A stretch of DNA of 64,000 nt from Rhizobium terricola (lineage in GTDB: Bacteria; Pseudomonadota; Alphaproteobacteria; Rhizobiales; Rhizobiaceae). Made by a program: the position numbers and the translations under genes. This document shows positions 22,456-30,857 of this stretch, piece after piece. The stretch lies in the NCBI RefSeq assembly GCF_012927355.1, contig NZ_JABBGK010000002.1:330758-394757 (forward strand). The letters run 5' to 3'. Within the stretch, counting starts at the first letter, position 1, and every line of letters begins with the position of its first letter. A model generated the notes under the pieces. The model was not told the DNA's origin. It worked only from the letters and a program-made list of their open reading frames with translations, and searched no databases.

Positions 22456-23058
22456 CTAGAACGTCGGTGGCGTGCAGGCGCTGATGACTTCGCAGGGGAC
22501 CGGGCCGACGCAGCGGAAGCGGTGCGGGCGGCGGCTTTCGAAGTAGTAGGCATCGCCCGGGCCGAGGATCCGGCGCTCGTCGTCGACGGTGACTTCCAGC
22601 CGGCCGGAAAGCACGATGCCGCCCTCCTCGCCCTCGTGGACGAGCGGCACCTTTCCGGTGTCGGCACCGGGCTGGTAGCATTCCTTGAGGATCTGCAGGC
22701 TGCGACCGAACAGGTTTTCGCCGACCTGCCGGTAGGAGATCGCGCCCTTGCCGATCTCGATCAGCTCGTCTGCCGCGTAGAAGGCCTGGCGCGGCCGCTC
22801 CGGTTCGAAGGCGAAGAATTCGGCGAGGCCTATCGGGATGCCGTCGAGGATCCTCTTCAGCGCGCCGACCGACGGGTTGGAGGCATTCGATTCGATCAGC
22901 GAGATCGTCGAATTGGTGACGCCGGCGCGCTTGGCAAGTTCCCGCTGCGAAAGCTTGTGCGCCATGCGGAGGTGTCTTAGGCGGTTTCCGATATCGACCG
23001 ACACGAGCGCTCCTGTTTCAGGTGTTGCGGTTTCCGCAACATTGACCCCATCACTCAT
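22456..23058 (-). CDS. XRE-cupin transcriptional regulator (PuuR-like)
   Basis: A 200-residue regulator: lambda-repressor HTH at about residues 22-76 (Leu-Ser-Gln-Arg-Glu-Leu-Ala-Lys-Arg-Ala-Gly-Val) and a C-terminal cupin at about 120-195 (Glu-Gly-Glu-Glu-Gly-Gly-Ile-Val-Leu-Ser-Gly, Pro-His-Arg-Phe). This architecture includes PuuR, the putrescine repressor. It diverges from the aminotransferase gene, and a polyamine catabolic group lies 4-10 kb downstream, so a polyamine or amino-acid-responsive regulator is the best guess. Confidence 0.9.
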   Translation of the reverse strand: MSDGVNVAETATPETGALVSVDIGNRLRHLRMAHKLSQRELAKRAGVTNSTISLIESNASNPSVGALKRILDGIPIGLAEFFAFEPERPRQAFYAADELIEIGKGAISYRQVGENLFGRSLQILKECYQPGADTGKVPLVHEGEEGGIVLSGRLEVTVDDERRILGPGDAYYFESRRPHRFRCVGPVPCEVISACTPPTF

Positions 23059-23151
23059 TAAAAATCAATAGCTTGCCGGCACCAAGAAAAGGACTTGTTG
23101 GACGTTGAAAAATGACTGACACACGAGGCAATCTCAAAGGAGCTTTCGATC

Positions 23152-24486
23152 ATGCCTCAGACCCCGTCCTCCAACATGCCGGTCCTCGACAATTTCTGGA
23201 TGCCGTTCACGGCAAACCGCCAGTTCAAGTCCGCGCCGCGGCTGCTCGCCGGCGCCGAGGGCATGTATTACACGGACATCGACGGCAAGAAGGTGATGGA
23301 CGGCACGGCAGGCCTTTGGTGCGTCAATGCCGGGCACGGCCGCAAGCGCATCACCGACGCGGTCGAGCGCCAGCTGCGCACCCTCGATTTCGCGCCGACC
23401 TTCCAGATGGGCCATCCGGTCGCCTTCGATTTCGCCGCCAAGCTCGGCACGATGTCGCCGGGCGGTCCGTCGGCCCAGCTCGACCGCGTCTTCTTCACCG
23501 GTTCCGGTTCGGAATCGGTCGATACCGCGCTCAAGATTGCGATCGCCTACCAGCGCGCCATCGGACAGGGCACCAGGACCCGGATCATCGGCCGCGAAAA
23601 GGGCTATCACGGGGTCGGTTTCGGTGGCATTTCGGTCGGCGGCCTGGTCAACAACCGTCGCGTCTTCCCGCAGATCCCGGCCGATCACATGCGCCATACG
23701 CTGGATCTCGACCGCAATGCGTTCTCGAAGGGCCTGCCGGCCAACGGCATCGAGCTTGCCGAAGACCTCGAGCGTCTCGTCCAGTTGCACGGCGCTGAAA
23801 CCATCGCCGCCGTGATCGTCGAGCCGATGTCCGGCTCCGCCGGCGTCATCCTGCCGCCGAAGGGCTATCTGGAGCGCATCCGGGCGATCTCCGAGAAGCA
23901 CGGCATCCTCCTGATCTTCGACGAGGTCATCACCGGCTTCGGCCGCCTCGGAACCCCCTTCGCCACCGATTACTTCGGCGTCGTGCCAGACCTCGTGACC
24001 ACCGCCAAGGGCATCACCAACGGGGCGATCCCGATGGGCGCCGTGTTCGCCAGCCGCAAGGTGCATGACGGCCTGATGACCGGTCCGGAAAACGCGATCG
24101 AACTTTTCCACGGCTATACCTATTCGGGCCACCCGGTCGCCAGCGCGGCGGGCATCGCCACCATGGAGATATACGAAGAAGAGGGCCTGCTGACCCGCGC
24201 TGCCGGACTTGCGGAAACCTGGCAGGAGGCGCTGCACAGCCTCAAGGGCCTGCCGCATGTCGCCGATATCCGCAATCTCGGCCTCGTCGGTGCCGTGGAA
24301 CTCACGTCGCGCGACGGCGCACCGGGCACGCGCGCCTATGACGTCTTCGTCGACTGCTTCCGCAACGGCCTGTTGATCCGCGTCACCGGCGACATCATCG
24401 CGCTGTCGCCGCCGCTGATCATCGAGAAGGAAGAGATCGCCACCATCGTCTCGATCCTCGGCGACGCCCTGAAGCGGGCGGCCTGA
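23152..24486 (+). CDS. Class III omega-aminotransferase (beta-alanine/putrescine-pyruvate type)
   Basis: A 444-residue PLP enzyme of the BioA/omega-transaminase fold. It begins Phe-Trp-Met-Pro-Phe-Thr-Ala-Asn-Arg-Gln-Phe-Lys, typical of beta-alanine-pyruvate aminotransferases, and has Gly-Ser-Gly-Ser-Glu-Ser, Asp-Glu-Val-Ile-Thr-Gly-Phe-Gly-Arg, and the Schiff-base Lys in Thr-Thr-Ala-Lys-Gly. It moves an amino group from an omega-amine (beta-alanine, putrescine or similar) to pyruvate. AAAGGAG lies well placed before the ATG. Divergent from the XRE-cupin regulator. Confidence 0.9.
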   Translation: MPQTPSSNMPVLDNFWMPFTANRQFKSAPRLLAGAEGMYYTDIDGKKVMDGTAGLWCVNAGHGRKRITDAVERQLRTLDFAPTFQMGHPVAFDFAAKLGTMSPGGPSAQLDRVFFTGSGSESVDTALKIAIAYQRAIGQGTRTRIIGREKGYHGVGFGGISVGGLVNNRRVFPQIPADHMRHTLDLDRNAFSKGLPANGIELAEDLERLVQLHGAETIAAVIVEPMSGSAGVILPPKGYLERIRAISEKHGILLIFDEVITGFGRLGTPFATDYFGVVPDLVTTAKGITNGAIPMGAVFASRKVHDGLMTGPENAIELFHGYTYSGHPVASAAGIATMEIYEEEGLLTRAAGLAETWQEALHSLKGLPHVADIRNLGLVGAVELTSRDGAPGTRAYDVFVDCFRNGLLIRVTGDIIALSPPLIIEKEEIATIVSILGDALKRAA

Positions 24487-24499
24487 TACCCAACACCTC

Positions 24500-24535
24500 C
24501 CCGGGGTCCGGCCCGACCGGGTCCCGGGAACTTTC
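24500..24535 (+). terminator. Hairpin terminator after aminotransferase
   Basis: A 12-bp stem, CCCGGGGTCCGG with CCGGGTCCCGGG (two G-T pairs), loop CCCGA, starting 13 bases after the stop and followed by AACTTTC. Weak U-tract, so termination efficiency is uncertain. Confidence 0.55.
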
Positions 24536-24552
24536 GGCTGACATTGGGCTTC

Positions 24553-25293
24553 TCAGGCCCGAAGGGCAAAGCCGATCCGACGCAAATATTCTCTGGCGCG
24601 GACGAAATGCGTGACCATGCGCTTCGCACCGGTAAACTTGTATTTCCTATAGTCGGCAATGCTGGCGATTTCGGTCTGCTTTTTCAGCGCCCCGAGGCTC
24701 ACAATGTCCTCGCGCACCGTGAAGACGGCCAGGCCGCTCTGCCAGCCGCGTTCCAGCGCGATGTCGACCGGATAGCGCATCACCTTCAGGTTCTGCAGGG
24801 CCTTACGAGCCCCTTCCCGCGTGTAGAGATTGCAGGCCGCCGACCCCTGGGGACCATGGAAAGCCCTTCCGACCTCGTCGCCAAGGCGCGAGGTGGCGGT
24901 GCGGTGGAACCAGACCGTGCGGTGGTTGAACAGCTTGACCATCTCGGCCTTCGGCACCGCGTCGAGGATCGCGGCAGCACGCTTGACCAGGTCGCCGACC
25001 AGCTGGATGTCGTCCTCGATGACGATCGCCGCGTCGTCGTCGGTTTCGAGAAAGGTGGAAAAGGCCTTCAGGTGGCTGCGGTAGCAGCCGTATTCACCCG
25101 GCACGACGGAACGCCCGTTGTTGCGCTTGAAGCTCTCTTCGTCGAGATCCACCCAGTCTTTCGGGTCGATCGCGCGACCGTCCACCGCCTCGACGCGGCG
25201 CAGTTCAAGACCGAGTGCCGCCGCCTGCTGCCAGAGCGCCTCTCGGCGAGCGACAGAGCGGTCGAGATTGATGACATAGACGCCTATCTTCAC
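24553..25293 (-). CDS. Glycosyltransferase family 25 protein
   Basis: A 246-residue cytosolic enzyme of GT25, the family of LPS beta-1,4-galactosyltransferases. Marks: Val-Ile-Asn-Leu-Asp-Arg-Ser near the N-terminus, Gly-Glu-Tyr-Gly-Cys-Tyr-Arg-Ser-His, and Ile-Val-Ile-Glu-Asp-Asp as the metal/sugar-nucleotide DXD-like site. Probably adds a hexose to a surface polysaccharide. It stands alone, convergent with the aminotransferase. Confidence 0.9.
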   Translation of the reverse strand: MKIGVYVINLDRSVARREALWQQAAALGLELRRVEAVDGRAIDPKDWVDLDEESFKRNNGRSVVPGEYGCYRSHLKAFSTFLETDDDAAIVIEDDIQLVGDLVKRAAAILDAVPKAEMVKLFNHRTVWFHRTATSRLGDEVGRAFHGPQGSAACNLYTREGARKALQNLKVMRYPVDIALERGWQSGLAVFTVREDIVSLGALKKQTEIASIADYRKYKFTGAKRMVTHFVRAREYLRRIGFALRA

Positions 25294-25539
25294 TCCGTCC
25301 GCCTTCTCTCTTGCGGGAACCTACCAAGTTCTCTTCGACGTTTGATAGTGGCGAAGGAGAACCGGCGCAATCACCTGTCACAAATTTGCGTTCCACAGCT
25401 GCCATCCCGGTCAGTCTTGACGCACCATGGCATCGGCGTGACAGTCACGCCGACATCCCTTGCCTGCCGCCGATGCTCCAGCATCGGGCGCAGGCGGGTT
25501 CCACGAAAAGAATGCCGAAGACGACGAGAGGGACATCCG

Positions 25540-27126
25540 ATGACACGCCATCCCATCCTGCGCTTCCACGGTGCCGCCGGCACCGTGACGGGGTCCTGCT
25601 TCCTGATCGATCTCGGAAAAACAAAGGTGCTGGTCGACTGCGGCATGTTCCAGGGCTCGAAGAGCGAAAAGGAGCTGAACTATCGCGAATTCCCCTTCGT
25701 CGCGTCGGAAATCGACGCCGTGATCCTGACCCACGCGCATATCGACCATTCCGGCCTTCTGCCCAAGCTCGCCAAGGCGGGCTTCGAGGGACCGATCTTC
25801 GCGACGCGCGGCACGGTCGATCTGTGCTCGGTCATGCTGCCGGATTCGGCTCATATCCAGGAAAGCGAAGTCGACCAGCTCAATCGCCGCAACCAGCGGC
25901 GCGGCCGGGACATGGTCGAACCGATCTATGACGCACTCGATGCGGCCCGGGCGGTCACGATGATGCGCAGCGTTCCGCTGAAAAGCTGGCAGCAGGCGGT
26001 CGAAGGCATCCGCTTCCGCTTCTGGAATGCCGGCCACCTGCTCGGCTCGGCATCGGTGGAGATGGAAATCGAAACGCCGGAGAAAAGGCTGCGCGTGATG
26101 TTCTCCGGCGACATCGGGCCGAGTCACAAGCTCTTGCAGTTCGATCCCGAAGCGCCGCAGGATTTCGACTACCTGATCTGCGAAAGCACCTATGGCGACA
26201 CCGACCGCGACATCGTCGACGAACGGGCACGGCGCCACGCGCTCGAGGCGGAGGTGCAGATGGCGCGCAATCCGGACGGTGCACTGCTCATCCCGTCCTT
26301 CGCCGTGGAGCGGACCCAGGAGCTCCTGGCCGACCTTGTCCACCTCATGCGAAGCGGCGCGATCGAGCCCTGCCCGATCATCATCGATTCGCCGCTCGCA
26401 ACGCGCGCGAGCGAGATCTTCCGCCGTCACGCCCGCGAGCTCGAGAACGGAAAGCTGCTCGCAGAGGCAATGGAGGCGCATAATGTGCGCTTCACCGAAA
26501 CGGTCGAACAGTCGAAGGCGATCGACAACATGCGCGGCTTCCACATCGTCATTGCCGCCAGTGGCATGTGCGAGGCGGGCCGTATCCGGCATCGCCTCAA
26601 GAACTGGCTGTGGCGCGAGGAGGCGACCGTGCTTCTGGTCGGCTACCAGGCCACCGGCACGCTCGGCCGGCTGCTGCAGGAGGGAACGTCAACCGTTCGC
26701 ATCCAGGGCGACGAGATCACGGTTCGGGCGCGTATCCGCCAACTCGACATCTATAGCGGCCATGCAGACGGACGCGAGCTCACCGAATGGGTGCGCAACC
26801 GGCAACCGATCCGCACGGCCACCTTCCTCGTCCACGGCGAAGAGGGGGCGCTGACCGCGATGGGCCAGCGGCTCTCCGACTTCCTGCCCCTCGAACGGAT
26901 CATCGTGCCGCGCATCGATTCCGCTTTCGAACTCAGACCCGATGGCCCGGCCGACATTTCCGCAACCAGACCACCGCGCATCGATCCGGCCCGCCCCGGC
27001 CACAAGGACTGGCACAACGACCTGCAATCCCTGGTGCTCGACCTTCAGGACGAACTCAAGCAGGCCGGCGACGACAAGGCGCGGGCGGTCATCCTCAGGC
27101 GGTTGCGCCGGGCACTGAGCGAATAG
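25540..27126 (+). CDS. Beta-CASP MBL-fold RNA-specificity hydrolase
   Basis: A 528-residue protein with an MBL domain (Thr-His-Ala-His-Ile-Asp-His-Ser-Gly around residue 65), an inserted beta-CASP domain (about 250-370), and the C-terminal RNA-specificity (RMMBL) part with Ile-Ala-Ala-Ser-Gly-Met-Cys-Glu-Ala-Gly-Arg and Gly-His-Ala-Asp. This is the CPSF-73/Ysh1-like bacterial family of RNA nucleases; a few members have other roles. The last 50 residues extend beyond the usual fold. Start 25540 has GAGAGGGA upstream. No operon partner. Confidence 0.92.
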   Translation: MTRHPILRFHGAAGTVTGSCFLIDLGKTKVLVDCGMFQGSKSEKELNYREFPFVASEIDAVILTHAHIDHSGLLPKLAKAGFEGPIFATRGTVDLCSVMLPDSAHIQESEVDQLNRRNQRRGRDMVEPIYDALDAARAVTMMRSVPLKSWQQAVEGIRFRFWNAGHLLGSASVEMEIETPEKRLRVMFSGDIGPSHKLLQFDPEAPQDFDYLICESTYGDTDRDIVDERARRHALEAEVQMARNPDGALLIPSFAVERTQELLADLVHLMRSGAIEPCPIIIDSPLATRASEIFRRHARELENGKLLAEAMEAHNVRFTETVEQSKAIDNMRGFHIVIAASGMCEAGRIRHRLKNWLWREEATVLLVGYQATGTLGRLLQEGTSTVRIQGDEITVRARIRQLDIYSGHADGRELTEWVRNRQPIRTATFLVHGEEGALTAMGQRLSDFLPLERIIVPRIDSAFELRPDGPADISATRPPRIDPARPGHKDWHNDLQSLVLDLQDELKQAGDDKARAVILRRLRRALSE

Positions 27127-27144
27127 GGGGACTGCGTCGAAAGA

Positions 27145-27507
27145 TCAGCCGTGCGGCCTGGGCCGGCTCAGGACGAATGCGGAGCAGGCGAGGAGAATGG
27201 CGCCGACCATGAGCTTCAGCCAGAGCTGCGGCGGACCGACGAACCAGACGATCAGGAAACTGACAGCCATCATCGACACAGAGGCGATCTTGGCCTTGCG
27301 CGAGATCGCCCGTTCGCAGCGCCAGTCGATGAGTGGCTGCCCGTAGCGCGGATGGTCGATCAGCCACTGCTCGAAGCGCGGCGAAGAGCGGGCGAACAGC
27401 GCGGCGGCCAAGATCATGAACGGCGTCGTCGGCAGTACCGGCAGGAAGACGCCGACAATGCCGATACCGACCATCAACCAACCACCCGCCAGGAGCAGGA
27501 TCCGCAT
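27145..27507 (-). CDS. DUF454 (YbaN-like) inner-membrane protein
   Basis: A 120-residue membrane protein with the DUF454 signature: a first helix Gly-Trp-Leu-Met-Val-Gly-Ile-Gly-Ile-Val-Gly, then Leu-Pro-Thr-Thr-Pro-Phe-Met-Ile-Leu-Ala, and Cys/Phe-Ala-Arg-Ser-Ser-Pro-Arg-Phe. Two further helices follow. Function unknown. GGAGGG supports the ATG at 27507; a GTG two codons earlier is possible. The C-terminus nearly meets the convergent beta-CASP gene. Confidence 0.9.
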   Translation of the reverse strand: MRILLLAGGWLMVGIGIVGVFLPVLPTTPFMILAAALFARSSPRFEQWLIDHPRYGQPLIDWRCERAISRKAKIASVSMMAVSFLIVWFVGPPQLWLKLMVGAILLACSAFVLSRPRPHG

Positions 27508-27818
27508 CGTCACTCTCCCTCCGGCGCGATTGCGCCCTATCCGCGAACCGGGCCGCGCACCGGATCGAGACCCGGATTATCATCAGATAGTCTATCCGAG
27601 CACCAGCCCGCAAAGCCTTGCCGCGCCCAACAGGTGCGTCGCGTGGTCGCGCGCCCGCAAATCGTCAGGTGCGAAATCCGACCGGGCGGCGCCCCGTGTC
27701 CGCATTTCTGCAACGGCTTCCGGAAAATGCCGGATTGCGGCAATTTTTCGTTTGCACAACAACAGTCGCGATTGCATGTTCCCGTCTCTTTCATCATTAA
27801 AATGGAATTTCTAAGAAC
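27508..27818. other. Intergenic promoter region
   Basis: About 310 bases between divergent genes. The last 60 bases before 27819 are A/T-rich (TCATTAAAATGGAATTT) and probably form the promoter of the FAD dehydrogenase. No gene seen. Confidence 0.4.
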
Positions 27819-29072
27819 ATGTCTGCAGATACCATCGTGCTCGGCGCCGGCATTATCGGCGTTTCCACCGCCATCCATCTTGCGCGTCGTGGAAAGTCGG
27901 TGGTGCTGGTGGATCGCCGCGGCGCCGGCGAGGAAACGTCCTTCGGCAATGCCGGCCTCATTCAGCGCGAGGGCGTCGTGCCCTACGGCTTCCCGCAGGA
28001 GCTTGGCCTGATCCTGCGCTACGGATTGAACAATCGCATCGACGCGCATTACCACATGAGTGCCATGCTGAAGCTGGTGCCGTTCCTGTCGCGCTACTGG
28101 TGGAACTCCAACAAGTCGCGGCACCAGGTCATCGCGCGCGCCTATGCGCCGCTCATCGAGAACTCGATCAGCGAGCACAAGGATCTGATCGAAGCGGCAG
28201 GCGCCGAACACCTGATCCGCAAGAGCGGCTGGGTCGAGGCTTTCCGCAGCAATGCCAAGCGCGATTCCGAGTTTGCCGAGGCCGAGCGCCTCGCCCGCGA
28301 ATACGGCATCAGCTACACGCGCCTCGACAAGGCCGAACTCGCCAAGGAAGAGCCGCATCTCAGCCGTGACTTCATCGGCGGCCTCAAGTGGAACGATCCG
28401 TGGAACGTTCTCGATCCGCACGGGCTGACGGCGGCTTATCTCAAGTATTTCGAAAGCCTGGGCGGCCGTTTCGTCGTCGGCGACGCCACCACGCTCGCCC
28501 CGCGCGCCGGCGGTGCCGGCTGGCAGGTCAAGACCGATGAAGGCCTGGTCGAGGGCAAGGACGTCGTCGTCTCGCTTGGTCCCTGGTCGGAAGAAGTCAC
28601 CCGCAAGCTGGGCTACAATTTCCTTCTCGGCGTCAAGCGCGGCTACCACATGCACTATGCGCCGGCCGGCAATGCGATCCTCAACAACTGGCTGATGGAC
28701 AACGAGCGCGGCTATTTCCTCGCGCCGATGAACAAGGGTATCCGGTTGACCACCGGCGCCGAGTTCGCCCGTCGCGACGCGCCGAAGTCGCCGGTCCAGG
28801 TCGAACGCGCCGAGCGCGTTGCCCGCACCATCTTCCCGCTCGCCGAACGGCTGGATGCCGAACCGTGGATGGGCGCCCGTCCCTGCACGCCGGACATGAT
28901 GCCGATCGTCGGCAAGGCCCCGCGCCACCAGGGCCTGTGGCTCGCCTTCGGTCACGCCCATCACGGCCTGACGCTCGGCCCCGTCACCGGCCGCCTGATC
29001 GCCGAAGCGATGACGGGCGAAAGACCCTTCCTCGACATGTCTGCCTATCGCCCGGAGCGGTTCAACCCGTAA
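27819..29072 (+). CDS. D-amino-acid dehydrogenase-like FAD oxidoreductase
   Basis: A 417-residue DAO-family flavoprotein. The N-terminal Rossmann motif is Val-Leu-Gly-Ala-Gly-Ile-Ile-Gly-Val-Ser-Thr with the acidic Asp at the end of strand 2 (Val-Leu-Val-Asp-Arg-Arg); near the C-terminus are Gly-Ala-Arg-Pro-Cys-Thr-Pro-Asp and Gly-His-Ala-His-His-Gly-Leu-Thr. DadA-type enzymes deaminate D-amino acids and feed electrons to quinones. Genomic position before the polyamine genes suggests an amine or D-amino acid substrate. A terminator hairpin follows. Confidence 0.88.
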   Translation: MSADTIVLGAGIIGVSTAIHLARRGKSVVLVDRRGAGEETSFGNAGLIQREGVVPYGFPQELGLILRYGLNNRIDAHYHMSAMLKLVPFLSRYWWNSNKSRHQVIARAYAPLIENSISEHKDLIEAAGAEHLIRKSGWVEAFRSNAKRDSEFAEAERLAREYGISYTRLDKAELAKEEPHLSRDFIGGLKWNDPWNVLDPHGLTAAYLKYFESLGGRFVVGDATTLAPRAGGAGWQVKTDEGLVEGKDVVVSLGPWSEEVTRKLGYNFLLGVKRGYHMHYAPAGNAILNNWLMDNERGYFLAPMNKGIRLTTGAEFARRDAPKSPVQVERAERVARTIFPLAERLDAEPWMGARPCTPDMMPIVGKAPRHQGLWLAFGHAHHGLTLGPVTGRLIAEAMTGERPFLDMSAYRPERFNP

Positions 29073-29104
29073 GGTCGACGGATCTCGAAGACGATTTGCC
29101 CGCA

Positions 29105-29156
29105 GGGCCTTTCGCCTCTCCCACCACGTGTCTGGAGGCGAAAGGCCCTTCGCGTT
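29105..29156 (+). terminator. Hairpin terminator after FAD dehydrogenase
   Basis: Perfect 14-bp stem GGGCCTTTCGCCTC / GAGGCGAAAGGCCC with a 16-base loop, followed by TTCGCGTTTC. Starts 32 bases after the stop codon. Confidence 0.7.
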
Positions 29157-29260
29157 TCTGCAGGCGCCTGCTGCCGATGGTCGCTCGCAAATCCCCTTGC
29201 CTGCGCTTCGTGCGCGGTGCAGGCTGGAAATGCCGGAAATTCGGTGCTATGGTCATTTTC

Positions 29261-29272
29261 GGTCGATCGACC
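29261..29272. promoter_or_regulatory. Palindromic operator candidate upstream of the glutamine synthetase-like gene
   Basis: GGTCGATCGACC, a perfect 12-bp palindrome flanked by TTTTC and AAAAA, about 215 bases before the puuA-like start in an otherwise gene-free 410-base gap. The symmetry suits a dimeric regulator; which one is unknown. Confidence 0.45.
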
Positions 29273-29485
29273 AAAAAGTCGTTTTCTGCAGACGACGGAC
29301 CGGACAAGAACCGGCGCACAAGAGGCGCCACCGGTCGAGGGGTTACGCAGGTACTGGCAAGGAACATGGCACGCTTTCTGATCTATAACGCGAAGTCCGG
29401 CCACCGTTAGCGGTGCATCTTTGCGCGCGTGTTTTCACGCACCCGGATCAAATAGACGTTTGCCCTTTTCCTTTCATGGTGCCTC

Positions 29486-30844
29486 ATGGATATCGATAGT
29501 TACGCACGAAACTTTTTTGCCGAAAATCCCGACATCGAAGTGCTGGAAGCCTTCGTGATCGACGTGAACGGCGTTCCCCGCGGCAAGTGGATCCCGCGCG
29601 AGCGGGCGCTTGACGTGTTGACCAAGGGCATGGCGATCCCACGCTCGGTCTACGCACTCGACGTGTGGGGTCGCGACGTCAATGCCGCGGGCCTTGCAGA
29701 AGGCACCGGCGACCCCGACGGCCTTTGCTTCCCGGTTCCGGGAACACTGTCGCGCGTCACGTGGCTGTCGCGCCCGACCGCCCAGGTGCTACTCGAGATG
29801 CGCAATCCGGACGGCACCGGCTTCTATGCCGATCCGCGCCAGGTGCTCGCCAACGTGCTCGAGCGCTACAAGAAGCTGAAGCTGACGCCGGTCGTGGCGA
29901 CCGAGCTCGAGTTCTACCTGATCGATCCGGTGCGGTCCGCGCTCGATCCGGTCCGTCCGCCGAACACCCGTGACGGACGCTGGCACACCGGCCAGACCCA
30001 GGTGCTGTCGATCTCCGAGCTCCAGGATTTCGAAGACGTCTTTTATGGCATTTCGGCCGCCGCTCGCGCCCAGAACGTTCCGGCAGACACGACGCTGCGC
30101 GAGAATGGCCCCGGCCAGTACGAGATCAACCTCAACCACGTGCCGGATGCACTGGCCGCCGCGGACTATGCGGTGCTCCTTAAGCGCATCGTCAAGGGCG
30201 TTGCCCGCTGCAACGACCTCGACGCCACCTTCATGGCCAAGCCCTACGGCACCCAGGCCGGCAGCGGCATGCATGTGCATTTCTCGATCCTCGACGAGGA
30301 CGGCAAGAACATCTATGTCGGCGAGGAAGGCCCGTCGGAGCGGCTGATGCATTCCGTCGGCGGACTGCTCGAAGCCATGGGCGAGAGCATGGCGATCTTC
30401 GCGCCGCACCAGAACTCCTACCGGCGGCTGACCCCTTCCGAACACGCACCGACCTATGCGTCCTGGGGCTTCGACAACCGCTCGGCCGCCGTGCGCGTCA
30501 TCACCGCCTCGAAGCCGGCGACCCGCATCGAGCACCGCGTCGCCGGCGCCGACACCAATCCCTATCTGGTCATTGCCATGATCCTGTCGGCAGCACTCGC
30601 CGGCATGAAGGAGAAGACCTCGCCGGGCGGCGCGATCTCCGGCGACGATCACGCCATCAGCCACGAGCCGCTGCCGACCAACTGGGATTACGCGCTGCAG
30701 CGCTTCGCCAAGTCGAGCTTTGCCTATGCGGCGCTCGGCCCACAGTATCGCGGGCTCTACGCGGCCTGCAAACATCAGGAACTGGCCGAATTCGCCCTCA
30801 GGGTGACCGATGTCGAATACGACGCCTATATCCGGACCGCGTGA
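29486..30844 (+). CDS. Glutamine synthetase family protein, gamma-glutamylputrescine synthetase-like
   Basis: A 452-residue type-I-like GS fold. Seen: an N-terminal beta-grasp (Val-Asn-Gly-Val-Pro-Arg-Gly-Lys), the metal-site segment Thr-Glu-Leu-Glu-Phe-Tyr, Asn-Gly-Pro-Gly-Gln-Tyr-Glu-Ile-Asn, Gly-Ser-Gly-Met-His-Val-His, and Arg-Ile-Glu-His-Arg-Val-Ala-Gly-Ala-Asp. No adenylylation Tyr loop is evident. Context (PuuB and AguB in the same operon) favours ATP-dependent glutamylation of putrescine over ammonia assimilation. First gene of a three-gene rightward operon. Confidence 0.9.
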   Translation: MDIDSYARNFFAENPDIEVLEAFVIDVNGVPRGKWIPRERALDVLTKGMAIPRSVYALDVWGRDVNAAGLAEGTGDPDGLCFPVPGTLSRVTWLSRPTAQVLLEMRNPDGTGFYADPRQVLANVLERYKKLKLTPVVATELEFYLIDPVRSALDPVRPPNTRDGRWHTGQTQVLSISELQDFEDVFYGISAAARAQNVPADTTLRENGPGQYEINLNHVPDALAAADYAVLLKRIVKGVARCNDLDATFMAKPYGTQAGSGMHVHFSILDEDGKNIYVGEEGPSERLMHSVGGLLEAMGESMAIFAPHQNSYRRLTPSEHAPTYASWGFDNRSAAVRVITASKPATRIEHRVAGADTNPYLVIAMILSAALAGMKEKTSPGGAISGDDHAISHEPLPTNWDYALQRFAKSSFAYAALGPQYRGLYAACKHQELAEFALRVTDVEYDAYIRTA

Positions 30845-30857
30845 GAGGAACACCAAG

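Noticed and set aside
23056..27800. Shared CATTAAAA sequence before the XRE-cupin gene and the FAD dehydrogenase as a common operator
   Set aside because: One copy overlaps the regulator's own start codon, and the match is short and A/T-rich, so chance is a sufficient explanation.
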